A stretch of DNA of 64,000 bases from Ephydatia muelleri (Eukaryota > Porifera > Demospongiae > Spongillida > Spongillidae): positions 8,613,453 to 8,677,452 of the forward strand of contig JABACO010000010.1 in assembly GCA_013339895.1 (NCBI GenBank), read 5' to 3'. Of this stretch, positions 1 through 10,279 are shown one piece after another. Position 1 is the first letter of the stretch. Each line of letters starts with the position of its first letter. A program made the translations under genes and the position numbers. The notes below the pieces were generated by a model, which was not told the DNA's origin, did not search any database, and saw nothing but the letters and a program-made list of their open reading frames with translations.

Positions 1-242
1 GTTATTCAAAGATATGGCCCGTTATAGAAAACTTCCGGGATTCGAACTCTCATGATTGCGTAATGGCATTGTTTGCATTTTAATTGGCCCCTCCCTGTTC
101 ATATGTTTTTTTAAGCCGCACCCATCCACGTGATCGATAACTAAAAATAACTCCAGGTACGCATTCCATACATGTAATACCGCCTAGCGTAGCGCCTTCG
201 ACGGGGAAATAGTTTACACTAAACGTTGCACGGAGGATAGCA
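1..242 (+). other. Upstream region of G-alpha gene 1
   Basis: Non-coding sequence before the first ATG of G-alpha gene 1, presumably promoter and 5' UTR. I see no clear TATA box or other motif that I can support. Confidence 0.4.
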
Positions 243-1918
243 ATGTGCGATTGCTTTCTTGATGATGAAGCTCGGCTGGAGAAAGCAATAAGCCGGCAAA
301 TCGACCGCGAACTCCAACGATCAAAGCGGGAACAAAGTAAAGAATTGAAACTTTTACTACTAGGTGAGTTAAGTTGGTGTACGTAGACAATAGTGGGCGG
401 CCTGTTTTTGACGTGTTTACGGACATTCGAGTGTGCCTGTTGCTTTTGCATATGTGTGGATGATAAGGAGTGTTACTATACCATCATGAATAATTTATGT
501 GTTTGACGTTTACATCCACCTGCTGTACTACCCCTCGTTGTGTCTGTGTCACGTGCTTCAGGCACCGGTGAAGCAGGGAAAAGCACATTCATAAAACAGA
601 TGAGGATTATCCACGGCCAAGGGTACACAGATGCTGATCGTGCTGACTTTCGTTCCCTCGTGTTTCGCAACATCTTCACCGCGGTCCATGCTCTCACTGA
701 AGCTATGCCGTCACTGAAGATTCCCTTCCAAAATGCAGCAAATAAGGTATAATTAGTAACAGAGGGACATAATGGATGTCATGTTATTTGACACGATAGG
801 AATCTGGGACAGTGTATGGAAGGAAGAAGGATGAGGAGGTGACTGTGCTGTCAGAGTCAGACAGGGACAAGTTGAAAGCCTTCTGGATGGACAGAGGAGT
901 TCAGAGTTGCTTTGAGAGGAGTAACGAGTTCCAAATCTCAGATTCTGCCAAATAGTAAGAGATTTAAATGAACTTCCTCAGGTGTGTCTCATCATATTTC
1001 TCCCTCTATCTCTTCTCCTCCCTCCCTCCCTCCCTCCCTCCCTCCCTCCCTCCATCGCTTCCTGTCCTTCCCTCCCTCCATCTCCCTCCTTCCCTCCCTC
1101 TCTCCCTCCCTTAGCTATCTTGATGCTCTTGATCGTATCTGTGCTCCTAATTACCTTCCAACTGTTGATGATGTGCTGAGGATTCGAATAGCCACCACAG
1201 GGATAGTGGAGTACACCTTTCCAATGCGAAAGGATGTGGTGTTCAGGTGGGAGGAGCCAACAGCGAGAATTGGCACCCATGCCGGTTCTAATGTCACAGT
1301 GCTCTCTATTTAGAATGGTTGATGTGGGTGGTCAGAGATCAGAGAGAAGAAAGTGGATACACTGTTTCGAGGATGTGAAAGCAATCATCTTTCTCACGGC
1401 TATCAACGAGTATGATCAGGTTAGTATATTGAGATGGGGATATCCCTGTAATTATGGGGGTTACATACGTCCGTCAATATTCAGGTTTTAGTAGAAGATG
1501 ACACGGTGAACAGATTAAAAGAGAGCCTAGCATTGTTCGAAACAATCCTACGCTACCCGTGGTTTGAGAAATCGTCCATAGTGCTTTTCATGAACAAAGA
1601 GGACATATTCAAAGAGAAAATTATGAAGTCAGACTTGGCACGCTATTTCCCAACCTATGAAGGTGGGTGTGGTCATATTTTATGTCCCAGACGAACTTTG
1701 CCTGTTGTCTTCCATCTGCACAAACAGGTCCCAAGCAGAATAACGAGCAGGCACGCGAATTTCTGAAAAACGAGTTCCTAGCTGTAAATCCCAATCCAGA
1801 GAGGATTATTTCACCTCACTTCACTTGTGCCACAGACACTGAAAATATTTCCCGTGTTTTCGAAACTGTTCGTCTGCATGTTCTCGAAGAGAATCTCAAG
1901 GATTATAACCTCATGTGA
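243..1918 (+). CDS. G-protein alpha subunit 1 (Gq-like tail), 7 exons
   Basis: Alpha subunit of a heterotrimeric G protein: a membrane-attached GTPase that couples receptors to effectors. Exons read from splice sites: 243-363, 562-746, 800-954, 1115-1246, 1314-1419, 1485-1662 and 1728-1918. They sum to 1068 nt (355 aa), the normal size. The N-terminus MCDCF offers two cysteines for palmitoylation and has no myristoylation glycine. Visible motifs are the P-loop GTGEAGKST, the switch I arginine and threonine in RIATTGI, switch [18 protein letters not shown] for guanine recognition and TCAT. The C-terminus LKDYNLM resembles Gq-class tails, so Gq-type coupling is inferred. The P-loop has alanine where most G-alphas have serine (GESGKST). 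Exons 2-5 are nearly identical to G-alpha gene 2 on the opposite strand, while exons 1, 6 and 7 differ clearly. Confidence 0.93.
1018..1110. repeat. (CCCT)n tract at the 3' end of G-alpha 1 intron 3
   Basis: CCCT-rich simple repeat ending just before the acceptor at 1114. It appears to be an expanded polypyrimidine tract. Confidence 0.9.
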
Positions 1919-2104
1919 AAAGAGTTTTTTTTTTTTTTATGGTTTTGTTTGTGTAGATGACCACATCAATGTGATCTATTGCCACAACCAATGTACATGC
2001 CTTCTTGGAGCATCAACAAGAATGCCAGTGTAGTGTAAAGGTTCGTTTCTATGTGTGTCCACTTGTGGTTATGCTTTGTACACCCGCTTTGATAATGATA
2101 CAGA

Positions 2105-2110
2105 AATAAA
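2105..2110 (+). promoter_or_regulatory. Polyadenylation signal AATAAA for G-alpha gene 1
   Basis: AATAAA lies 187 bp after the stop codon of G-alpha gene 1 and before the convergent ANP32 gene. Position and motif fit a poly(A) signal. Confidence 0.6.
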
Positions 2111-2275
2111 TGAGTATTATAATATATGCAATGTTGTGTTACATTTTAAAGATGCACTGAGGGAAGGTAAGGTGCTTTACAAGGTCACTGCAGGGGTGCC
2201 AAAATACAGGTAACAAAACAAAGTAGTTTGTGAAAGTAATGGTGATGGAAAAAGGAACAAGGGGATAGGTTGTGT

Positions 2276-2652
2276 CTATGCGTCACTGTCAGAGGACTGT
2301 TGTTGCGGCTCTGGGTCAAGACGCGGTCGCTTGATGGACGTGCGTCCTTCTTCTTCGTCTTCGTCCTCACCACTCTCAATGGTGTGGTCCTCTTCAGCAG
2401 AGACGTCATCTTCTGCCGGATTGTACTCATCCGACTCGCCCGAGCTCTCCTGGTTGCCATGGCAATCACATAGGGTGGGGAGGAGGGGGGAGTGAACTGT
2501 ACAGTGGTATACAAAGTACACACACAAACAAATACACACACATAACAATTACACACACAACACACACGACTAGACAACATACCGGTCCTAGCTCCTTTTG
2601 CAAGTACTCGAGTCCAGGCTCTTCATCCCCGCTGTTCTCTGCCTCTGTGATA

Positions 2653-2699
<47 letters not shown>

Positions 2700-3486
2700 A
2701 AACGCAATCACCAGTGCAGAACACATTTTCCATCATCTTCATTACCATCTCCGTCTTCCCTGTTCCCCTCTCTGTCCTGGTCATCGTCTTCGCTATCCTC
2801 CACCTCTTCTCCTTTCGAGTTAAGACCATCCAGCGACTGAAGCGCAGGCAATAAGTCGAAGACCTTATCACGATAATCCTTCGATCTAGTCACGGGACAG
2901 TTGTATAGATCCAACGAGGACAGCTGCGGAAGCTTACACTGGAAATAAAAGGAGACGCTTTATTTTAAACGCGCATAATTATGAAATTAAAATCAATATT
3001 ACTAAACTGAAGTTATTAAAATAAATCGAGCATCTATTTCCCACATACCAGGGGCTTCAGATCTTCCAAAGTCGATATTCTGTTTCCAACTAAGTTGAGC
3101 ACTCTCAGGGAAGGACAGTTTGCAAGCATCTCCAAGCCGTTTGTCAACTTATTGTCCCCGAGGTCAAGCTTAGGCGGGAGAGGGGTGGAGCCTTTCAAAC
3201 GCACCCTTTTTTGTTTTAACCTCTAAAAGGGTATATGCACTTACAGTTTCGAGCTTTGGAAGCGCGGGAAAGCCTTCTAAAGTAATAAGCCCAACGTTGA
3301 TAAGGGACAGATGCTTGAGGGAGGCGAATTTGTCCGTCAGTCCCGCCAATTTACTTGATTTGACATTGTCCAAATTGAGTTCTTCCACCTGAAAATATTA
3401 CATTTGCCGCCGCTCTTTTCTGGCCGCTAAGGACTTACTTCTCCGGGCTCGGCTCCACTCAATTCCGCCTGTATGTACGCTTCCAT
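2276..3486 (-). CDS. ANP32: Acidic leucine-rich nuclear phosphoprotein 32 (ANP32), 6 exons
   Basis: ANP32 proteins are nuclear histone-binding, phosphatase-inhibiting chaperones. In transcript order the exons are 3439-3486, 3245-3388, 3049-3168, 2746-2938, 2583-2644 and 2276-2449. They sum to 741 nt (246 aa), against about 249 aa in vertebrate ANP32A. The N-terminal half is a leucine-rich repeat domain (VEELNLDNVKSSKL, LKHLSLINVGLITLEGFP, LDLGDNKLTNGLEML, LVGNRISTLEDLKPL). It is capped by the LRRcap-like segment LDLYNCPVTRSKDYRDKVF and followed by an Asp/Glu-rich tail. The tail ends with KRPRLDPEP, a likely nuclear localisation signal. The small intron between exons 4 and 5 consists largely of a TG repeat in the sense strand. 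The gene converges on G-alpha gene 1, with about 360 bp between stops. Confidence 0.93.
2653..2697. repeat. (CA)n microsatellite in ANP32 intron 4
   Basis: About 22 CA units on the + strand, so TG in the ANP32 transcript. It fills much of the short intron between exons 4 and 5. Confidence 0.95.
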
Positions 3487-4529
3487 TTTTTGAACTTTTG
3501 CAAGGAGCAAATTATTTGGGACGCATGCGCCCTTTGGCCTCGCGCTTAAAATTTACTTAACTATAATGGCCCGCCCAATTTAATAGTTACCATCTAAATA
3601 TTAACACGAACGTTTTATTTCTCAGTATTTAAATCAGTTAGATAGCCAATTTCTTAACTTAACAAATCTAACAGTTCTTACTAAAGTTAGTTTAGAACAA
3701 TTTATTCATCTTGGATATTTCAATTGATTTTAGATGTAGTTACTTAACCGTTTATCAAAAATAAATCAATTGGCTTGTATCAATAACAATATACATCACA
3801 CATAAAATTGTTTATCATAATTTCAAAAGATAAGACTGTTATTTGTCATGACAATCTTTCGGGGCTCTGGGAGACGCTATGCACATTACCATATAAGGTA
3901 GTAAGGCCAACGCAGATGCACTGGCTGGCAGATTTAACTTGGTCAGTTTTTAATCGCATATTGTGTGCCGTTGTACAAGAGGAGCAAGCTCCCTCAAGGC
4001 CATCTCATCAACTGTCAGCCACTTTTATGGTCACTGGTGTGGCTAAGGTCTCACCATTTCAGTAAAAAGATCAGTAAACATTAACTATGAACATCTATTA
4101 CATAGCATAACATTGTTTCAGATGTTGATTATAAAATATACAGGTGATACAGAGATACATAAGGGACCACTATGGAAAATCCACAAGAGGCTGATGATGG
4201 GGCACATCTGGCTGAAATTGCCCTGACATTTTGCCTCATGAGGTTGCCTCATGAGGTGGCTATTTATTTGGAGAGGTTGAAAATACTTTGATGGCTTCAT
4301 TGCCCCATCTCTCAAACACTTCCGCAACCAAAGATGTGTAAGGTTTGTGTTGTCTGTTACTGTGACTCTAGAGCCTTTCAAGTATGAACTAAGACCATCT
4401 GTGGTTGTGCCCACAAAAATCAAGACCCTTTAAGGAGGAGGATTGGAAGGGAGGGAGAAAAAAAAGAGGGGAGAAGACATTGGTGCAGAAGGCAGGAGTG
4501 CAGAAGACATGAGTGTGGGTGCATGCAGC
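3487..4529. other. Intergenic, no gene recognised
   Basis: Sequence between the ANP32 start codon and the LTR element. The part at 3580-3800 is AT-rich. Short open frames here have no recognisable motif. A 14-bp direct repeat (TGCCTCATGAGGT region) lies near 4230-4258. Confidence 0.5.
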
Positions 4530-4631
4530 TGTAGCGCATGCGCTATGACCTTTGTACTTGTATCTGTATTATATAAGCACGTATGTGAATGCATTGATGA
4601 TCCTTTTGCCACACCTGTAACCGACGCTACA
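4530..4631 (+). repeat. 5' LTR (102 bp)
   Basis: Reads identically to 10280-10381, with TG...CA ends. It contains TATATAAG near 4570-4577, a plausible TATA box. Very short for an LTR. Confidence 0.92.
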
Positions 4632-4632
4632 T

Positions 4633-4650
4633 TGGTGTCAGAAGTGGGAT
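4633..4650 (+). promoter_or_regulatory. Primer binding site, tRNA-Leu type
   Basis: TGGTGTCAGAAGTGGGAT begins one base after the 5' LTR. It matches the complement of the 3' end of animal tRNA-Leu (ending ...CACTTCTGACACCA), from known tRNA sequence. The Gag start codon at 4649 overlaps its last two bases. Confidence 0.75.
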
Positions 4651-5230
4651 GACGGAACTCGAACGCGAGAGGAGGCCCACTCGGTTTTCAGCGCGTCCGC
4701 CTCCTCGCTTCGCAACTGGGACCGACTTCAGTCTATGGATAAAGCGAGTGGAACTATATATCCAAGAAGCGGGCTTACCTGAAGAGAAGAAAGGAGCAGA
4801 GTTGGTTTCGCTGCTTGAAGACGAGCCCTTCAGGATTGTAAGTCAGCTGGGATTGGTGAGCGAAACGGTTGAGTATGATGCGGTGAAAGCGTGCCTTGTG
4901 AGTCATTTTTCCCCTGACGGGGTGGAGTTAGAGTGGCAGGCTAAGATGCACGTGGCAAGACAGAAAGCAGGTGAGTCTGTCCTCGAATTCGCCGGCAGGT
5001 TGCGTGTTCTGGCGGACAAAGGATATCCTTCGTGGCCACCGGAGAGGCGTTTGGAGGTTGCTCGTAACCAATTTGTCCAGGGTATTCTTTCCTCTACCAT
5101 CCAGCTCAAACTTCTCACAGATTCACCAGAGACGCTGGACGACGCGGTGAAACTGGCTTACAGGCTGCAGACAGCGGAGTTAGCCCAAGAGCATCTAAAA
5201 GCGGAAGCTACAATTGACCAGGCACAATAA
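4649..5230 (+). CDS. gag: Gag N-terminal part, truncated by insertion
   Basis: The first 190 codons (to 5218) are a retrotransposon Gag capsid region, including SLWIKRVELYIQEAG and a helical segment around FAGRLRVLADKGYP. The frame then runs four codons into the inserted element and stops at 5230. The remainder of Gag, including the CCHC zinc knuckle, lies beyond the insertion. As it stands this copy makes only a truncated Gag unless the insert is removed from DNA or RNA. Confidence 0.85.
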   Translation: MTELERERRPTRFSARPPPRFATGTDFSLWIKRVELYIQEAGLPEEKKGAELVSLLEDEPFRIVSQLGLVSETVEYDAVKACLVSHFSPDGVELEWQAKMHVARQKAGESVLEFAGRLRVLADKGYPSWPPERRLEVARNQFVQGILSSTIQLKLLTDSPETLDDAVKLAYRLQTAELAQEHLKAEATIDQAQ

Positions 5231-5269
5231 TATTGTTATTGTATTGGTTGTACTGATATTCAGCAATAA

Positions 5270-5412
5270 ATATATTGCAATATTCCATTACAACAATACA
5301 ATATATTGCAATACTCCATTATAACAATACAATATATTGCAATATTCCATTGTAACAATACAATATATTGCAATATTCCATTATAACAATACAATATATT
5401 GCAATACAATAT
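5270..5412. repeat. 31-bp tandem array, left side of the hAT-like insert
   Basis: About 4.3 copies of a 31-bp unit starting AATATATTGCAATATTCCAT. Subterminal repeats are usual in hAT-type MITEs. Confidence 0.85.
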
Positions 5413-5884
5413 TGCAATGTTTTAAACCACCATGCAGGTCCCATCATTCTATGCATTTCACTAGCATCTTACACATTGTGCAGTACCTGCTCTAAAAATG
5501 CATGCTTTACACACGATGGTGGTGATTTTCTCAAACTGAGTCGAAAAGTGCTTACCGTTTTTGTCTGGAACTCTTTTCCGTGCATATTGGTCCATTTTCG
5601 AGTATCGTATGGCCGGCCTCACGTATCTTAGCGATGGCTATGTTCACTTTCTCGACGTCCTGACTTCTCTTTAGTTTGGTAAGCGCTCTCAGTGTCACTA
5701 TGAATGGTTAGTAATATTTATTTTTGCTTTTTTCCAGCCGTTTCATGTCTACCAGCTGCTTGAAAAGTGGGCGGTGTTGTGGTGCGCGTCGTTTGAAACA
5801 TTTTGAAATTTATTTACCACAGCCCTACTGCACAATACAAGATTGATGTGGTTTGACACGTATATATATGAGACTAAGTACAAT

Positions 5885-6015
5885 ATATTGTTATTGCTAA
5901 CTACTACAATACAATATATTGGTATTGTTAACTACTACAATACAATATATTGGTATTGTTAACTACTACAATACAATATATTGGTATTGTTAACTACTAC
6001 AATACAATATATTGT
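5885..6015. repeat. 31-bp tandem array, right side of the hAT-like insert
   Basis: About four copies of a different 31-bp unit containing CAATATATTGGTATTGTTAA. It has the same period as the left array but a different sequence, sharing the CAATATATTG core. Confidence 0.85.
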
Positions 6016-6075
6016 AGACAATATATTGCAATATATTGTATGAACAATATATTTTTGCGTAGGGCTGCAATTGAC

Positions 6076-9000
6076 GATACCCGAGGAGGCGGAAGTAGCT
6101 GTGCTATTGGAAGGAGTGATGGTCAGGTACACAAGCTTTCTCAACAGATTGAGCAGTTGACTGAGCAATTGACCAAACTGAGGGCGGAACGTGAACCAGG
6201 AAAAAGAAATTGGCCTAAAAAGAAGCTGACTTGCTGGCATTGTGGTGAGACAGGGCATTTAAGACGGGATTGTCCAAGCAGAAGACAAGGTGTACAGAGG
6301 AAGCCATCAAACAATAAGTCAGTGGAACATACATCAGCTGTTGCATGTACATTAACCATACAAGGGCATATAGAGGGATTCGGCGTCAGCATGTTAGTAG
6401 ACACTGGTTCTTCAGTAACACTTATACATGAAGCAGTGTGGAATAAGGTGAAAATTAAGGTCAAAAGTTCACTCTCCCCATGCACTGTTCCAGTTATGGC
6501 TGTAAATGGTGAACAGCTTATGGTGGCCGGGGAGATTGATCTTCACTTGCAGATTGGCACACATCAAGGGAAGCACAAGGTTCTGGTAGTTGAACAAATG
6601 CTGCAGCAGTGCCTTCTGGGAACTGATTATTTGGAGAAGCAGAAATGCTTGGTTGATCTAGGGAAAAGGACTTTGACGGTAGGCAAACCTGGTAATTGTG
6701 TTCCATTGTCTTTTGGTGCCCAGTCATCCACTTGTCATGTTGTTATGGGTGAGAAGGTGGTGATTCCAGGTTATCATCAAGTCAGGCTGCCTGTTAGGGT
6801 AACTCCAACTGATGGTAGTGCTACAGTTGGAATTTTTGAACCACATTCAGAGATGGCTGAAACGCATGGTGTGTTGATTGCCAGATCAGTTTCACCTATC
6901 CAGTCAGGTCAGATAGTTGTTCAGATACTTAACCCACTACCATTCCCAGCAACACTTCAAGCAGACGAAGCCATAGGCTGTTTTTGTTGTGGGGCACAAG
7001 TGGATGTTGTTAGCCTGGAACCGGTGGACACTGACACTGGTGTCACATGTTCAGCTCTCAAAACTCATTCATCTGAGGAGGTTGCTAGGGCAATTGAATC
7101 CATGGTAACCCGGATAAATGAGCTTTCATGTGCAGATCGAGAGAAATTGAAAAGGTTGTTGTGTGAGTTTTCTGATGTAATCTCTGTAGGCGAGAAGGAC
7201 CTGGGACGAACAAATGTGCTGAAGCATAAAGTCAATACAGGAGATGCCCCTCCCATCCATCAACAGGCTAGACGGATGCCCTACCATCAACGAGAGACAG
7301 TAAAGAAAATGCTAGATGACATGCTGCAACAAGACGTGATTGAGGCAAGCAGTGGCCCATGGTCATCTCCCATTGTTCTAGCTAGGAAGAAGGATGGTAC
7401 GTTAAGGTTTTGTGTAGACTTTCGCCGTATTAATGATGTGACCAAGAAAGAGGTCCACCCCTTACCTAGAATAGATGAGACTCTTGACATGCTGGGTGGA
7501 GCCAAATGGTTTTCTACCTTAGACCTGGCAAGTGGCTACTGGCAAGTGGAAATGGAGCCAGAACATAAGGAGAAGACAGCTTTTAGTACACCTTTTGGGA
7601 CTTACCAGTTCAAGGTTATGCCATTCGGGCTTTCTAATGCACCCAGTACCTTTCAAAAGCTTATGGAAATGGTTCTAGCTGGACTCCATTGGACGACGTG
7701 TTTAGTTTACCTTGATGATATTGTCATTTTTAGCACAACAGTTGAACAGCATCTGAGCAGACTTAGAGATGTTCTGGCAAGGCTCAAGAAGGCAGGGTTG
7801 AAACTAAAACCAAGCAAGTGCCATATTTTGAAGAAATGTGTGCATTACCTGGGTCACATAGTGTCAGCTGATGGTGTGAAAAGGGATGATGATAAAATTA
7901 AGTGCATTGTGGAATGGCCTACCCCAGTGAACCTTGAGGAACTGAGACGTTTTTTGGGAATTGCCTCATACTACCGCAAGTTTATAAAAGGGTTTGCACA
8001 CATTGCTGCTCCTCTGCATGCATTGACTGAAAAGTTGAAACCATGGGAATGGACTGGGTTGTGTGATGAGGCATTTGCGCAGCTAAAGACAAAGCTTAGT
8101 TCCCCTCCTATTCTCTCTTTCCCACAGTTCAATATGCAGTTTACAGTTGATTGTGATGCGAGCTTGGAGGGTTTAGGAGCTGTTCTCTCCCAAGAGAATG
8201 ACAGGTGTGTAGTCGCATATGCTAGTCGTGTACTTACTAAGCAGGAACGGCAGTATTGTGCTACCCGGCGGGAAATGCTAGCCTTGATTTGGGCTATCCA
8301 ATATTTCAAGCCCTACCTTTGGGGGCGCCCTTTCAAAGTCCGCACAGACCACAGTGCACTCAAATGGCTGAAACATTTCAAAGATCCACATGGGCAGGTG
8401 GCAAGATGGCTTGAAATTTTGTCAGAATATGACTTTACAGTGGAACATCGCCCAGGCCTTAAGCACGGAAATGCTGACTTCTTATCAAGGCTGCCTTGTA
8501 GGCAGTGTGGTGCAAGTCAAGACCAGGTGGAAAATCTATATAGTCTTGAGGCAGCACTTGCACAAGCTACTGAATCAGACCTGGCACTGTGGCTTCCAAT
8601 TCTGACACCAACAGATCAAGAAACTCTTCAGAACAATGATCCAGCTCTTGCCCAGGTCATGGTCTGGGTTGAGAGTAATTCTTTTCCAAAGTCATTTCCA
8701 AAAGATGGGGGGTATTGGTTGCAGACTCTTTGGGCTCAACAGAAGTATCTAGTACTGCGAAATGGGGTTTTGTATAGGAGGTGGGAGGATATCCCTGGTA
8801 AGGGGCTTAACAAATGTCTTCAGTTTGTCTTGCCACAGGATCTGGTCCCTACTGTACTTGAACAGCTGCACAATGCACCATCTGGTAGTCACTTGGGTGT
8901 CTCAAAGACTGTAGAGAAAGTACGTCGTCGCTTCTACTGGCCAGGGCAACGACGAGACATAGAGAAATGGTGTGCTGCATGTGAAAGCTGTGCAACTCGT

Positions 9001-10251
9001 AAAGCACCTCCGACAAAACCAAGAGCGGCAATGCAAGCAGATCTTCCTTCTGGTCCATTTGAGCGTGTAGCAATGGATATCCTGGGCCCTCTACCAATCA
9101 CCACCAGAGGTAATAAATATATCTTGGTAGTTGGGGATTATTTTACAAAATGGGTGGAATCATTTCCCTTGGCCAGCATTGAAGCTGAAAAGGTAGCAGA
9201 AGTTTTTGTGCATCAATTTGTCTGTCGTTTTGGTACCCCAAATAGCCTTCATACAGATCAAGGCCGAAATTTTGATTCTGCTCTTGTTAAAGCCATGTGC
9301 AAATTGTTGGGCATTAAGAAAACTAGAACTACAGCTTACCATCCACAGTCTGATGGTTTAGTAGAACGGTTTAACCGTACCTTGTTAAACCTTCTAAGTA
9401 TAGCAGCTAGAGAGGATACATGTAATTGGGATTCATACTTACCCTTGCTGATGTTTGCCTACCGTACAAGTGTGCAGGAATCTACAGGGTGCACACCATA
9501 TCAGCTTGTTTTTGGGAGAGAAGTGAGGTTACCCATTGATGTTATGTTTGGCTTGCCCCCACATTATCCTACGGAGCTTAACAAGTATGCCATGGGTCTC
9601 AGGCTGCACTTAGACAGGGCATATCGGCAGGTTAGAGAATACTTGGGGTTACAACAAAGAAGGCAAAAAGTGCATTATGACAAATTGTGCAATGGGAAGC
9701 CTTTCAAGATAGGTGACCTGGTTTGGCTTCATTGTCCAGCAGTACCCAGAGGTAAATCCCCTAAGCTCCATTGTTATTGGCAAGGGCCTTACATCATACA
9801 TAAGGTGCTCAGTGATATTCTTTATCAAATTCAACACAGGGACAACAAACGCAAGAGTATGGTGGTGCACTTTAATAGACTTAAACCCTGTGTACAGTTG
9901 CCTCCTAATTTGTTATTGAATCAGACAGATGACCTACATGTAGCTAGACCTGATGAAGAGCTACCGGTGGAGGAGGAGAATGGCGATATTGATGGGGACA
10001 TTCCAGCAGAGGCCTCGGAAACTGATGATGAGATAAACAGCAACATCGATAGAGAGATTCCAGCAGAGACCTCAGAAAGTGATGACGAGATAGAGACTGA
10101 GGAGCCGCCGGTGGACCAGGGTGATCACTTGCAAGATGCCGAAGATGTGACACATGATGAAGATGTACAAATGCCACCAGCAAACCTCAGACGTTCGACA
10201 AGACACAGCCAGAGACCTGACAGATGGGGACAAAATATTTATGATCTATAG
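6076..10251 (+). CDS. pol: Gag C-terminus and Pol polyprotein of the Ty3/gypsy element
   Basis: Uninterrupted frame of 1,391 codons after the insert. In order: a CCHC zinc knuckle CWHCGETGHLRRDC near 6232; an aspartic protease with LVDTGSSVTLI near 6390; reverse transcriptase with FCVDFRRIND and the catalytic YLDD near 7710; RNase H with FTVDCDAS and TDHSALKW; an HHCC zinc finger; an integrase core with MDILGP, HTDQG and the glutamate in GLVERFNR; and a GPY-type module (YWQGPYIIHK). A C-terminal acidic extension carries two similar copies of a PAE-S/TE-D/SDE segment. All catalytic residues appear intact, so Pol could still act if expressed. An upstream ATG at 5950 lies inside the insert and is probably not the native start. 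Confidence 0.93.
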   Translation, partial: DTRGGGSSCAIGRSDGQVHKLSQQIEQLTEQLTKLRAEREPGKRNWPKKKLTCWHCGETGHLRRDCPSRRQGVQRKPSNNKSVEHTSAVACTLTIQGHIEGFGVSMLVDTGSSVTLIHEAVWNKVKIKVKSSLSPCTVPVMAVNGEQLMVAGEIDLHLQIGTHQGKHKVLVVEQMLQQCLLGTDYLEKQKCLVDLGKRTLTVGKPGNCVPLSFGAQSSTCHVVMGEKVVIPGYHQVRLPVRVTPTDGSATVGIFEPHSEMAETHGVLIARSVSPIQSGQIVVQILNPLPFPATLQADEAIGCFCCGAQVDVVSLEPVDTDTGVTCSALKTHSSEEVARAIESMVTRINELSCADREKLKRLLCEFSDVISVGEKDLGRTNVLKHKVNTGDAPPIHQQARRMPYHQRETVKKMLDDMLQQDVIEASSGPWSSPIVLARKKDGTLRFCVDFRRINDVTKKEVHPLPRIDETLDMLGGAKWFSTLDLASGYWQVEMEPEHKEKTAFSTPFGTYQFKVMPFGLSNAPSTFQKLMEMVLAGLHWTTCLVYLDDIVIFSTTVEQHLSRLRDVLARLKKAGLKLKPSKCHILKKCVHYLGHIVSADGVKRDDDKIKCIVEWPTPVNLEELRRFLGIASYYRKFIKGFAHIAAPLHALTEKLKPWEWTGLCDEAFAQLKTKLSSPPILSFPQFNMQFTVDCDASLEGLGAVLSQENDRCVVAYASRVLTKQERQYCATRREMLALIWAIQYFKPYLWGRPFKVRTDHSALKWLKHFKDPHGQVARWLEILSEYDFTVEHRPGLKHGNADFLSRLPCRQCGASQDQVENLYSLEAALAQATESDLALWLPILTPTDQETLQNNDPALAQVMVWVESNSFPKSFPKDGGYWLQTLWAQQKYLVLRNGVLYRRWEDIPGKGLNKCLQFVLPQDLVPTVLEQLHNAPSGSHLGVSKTVEKVRRRFYWPGQRRDIEKWCAACESCATRKAPPTKPRAAMQADLPSGPFERVAMDILGPLPITTRGNKYILVVGDYFTKWVESFPLASIEAEKVAEVFVHQFVCRFGTPNSLHTDQGRNFDSALVKAMCKLLGIKKTRTTAYHPQSDGLVERFNRTLLNLLSIAAREDTCNWDSYLPLLMFAYRTSVQESTGCTPYQLVFGREVRLPIDVMFGLPPHYPTELNKYAMGLRLHLDRAYRQVREYLGLQQRRQKVHYDKLCNGKPFKIGDLVWLHCPAVPRGKSPKLHCYWQGPYIIHKVLSDILYQIQHRDNKRKSMVVHFNRLKPCVQLPPNLLLNQTDDLHVARPDEELPVEEENGDIDGDIPAEASETDDEINSNIDREIPAETSESDDEIETEEPPVDQGDHLQDAEDVTHDEDVQMPPANLRRSTRHSQRPDRWGQNIYDL

Positions 10252-10265
10252 TCTCCCCTTCTTAT

Positions 10266-10279
10266 GAGGAAGGGGGTAG
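10266..10279 (+). promoter_or_regulatory. Polypurine tract
   Basis: GAGGAAGGGGGTAG lies directly before the 3' LTR, where plus-strand DNA synthesis is primed in LTR elements. Confidence 0.75.

Larger units (their letters stand above)
5219..6067. mobile_element. 849-bp hAT-like non-autonomous DNA element (MITE) inside gag
   Basis: AT-rich insert with no coding capacity of its own. It is flanked by a perfect 8-bp duplication, CAATTGAC, at 5211-5218 and 6068-6075; 8 bp is typical of hAT transposition. The ends begin CAGGCACAATAATATTG on the left and, read inward on the other strand, CAGCCCTACGCAAAAATAT on the right. They share CAG and a CAATATATTG-rich subterminal theme rather than a long exact inverted repeat. 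Two internal arrays of 31-bp units surround a unique core. The retrotransposon frame is preserved across one copy of the duplication, which supports these exact boundaries. Confidence 0.75.

Noticed and set aside
2598-2840. Plus-strand serine/histidine-rich frame
   Set aside because: Antisense shadow of the acidic ANP32 tail plus a CA repeat.
6076-10251. Infectious retrovirus (env-bearing)
   Set aside because: No envelope-like frame with signal peptide and membrane segment after integrase; the C-terminal extension is acidic and soluble, so it is a retrotransposon.
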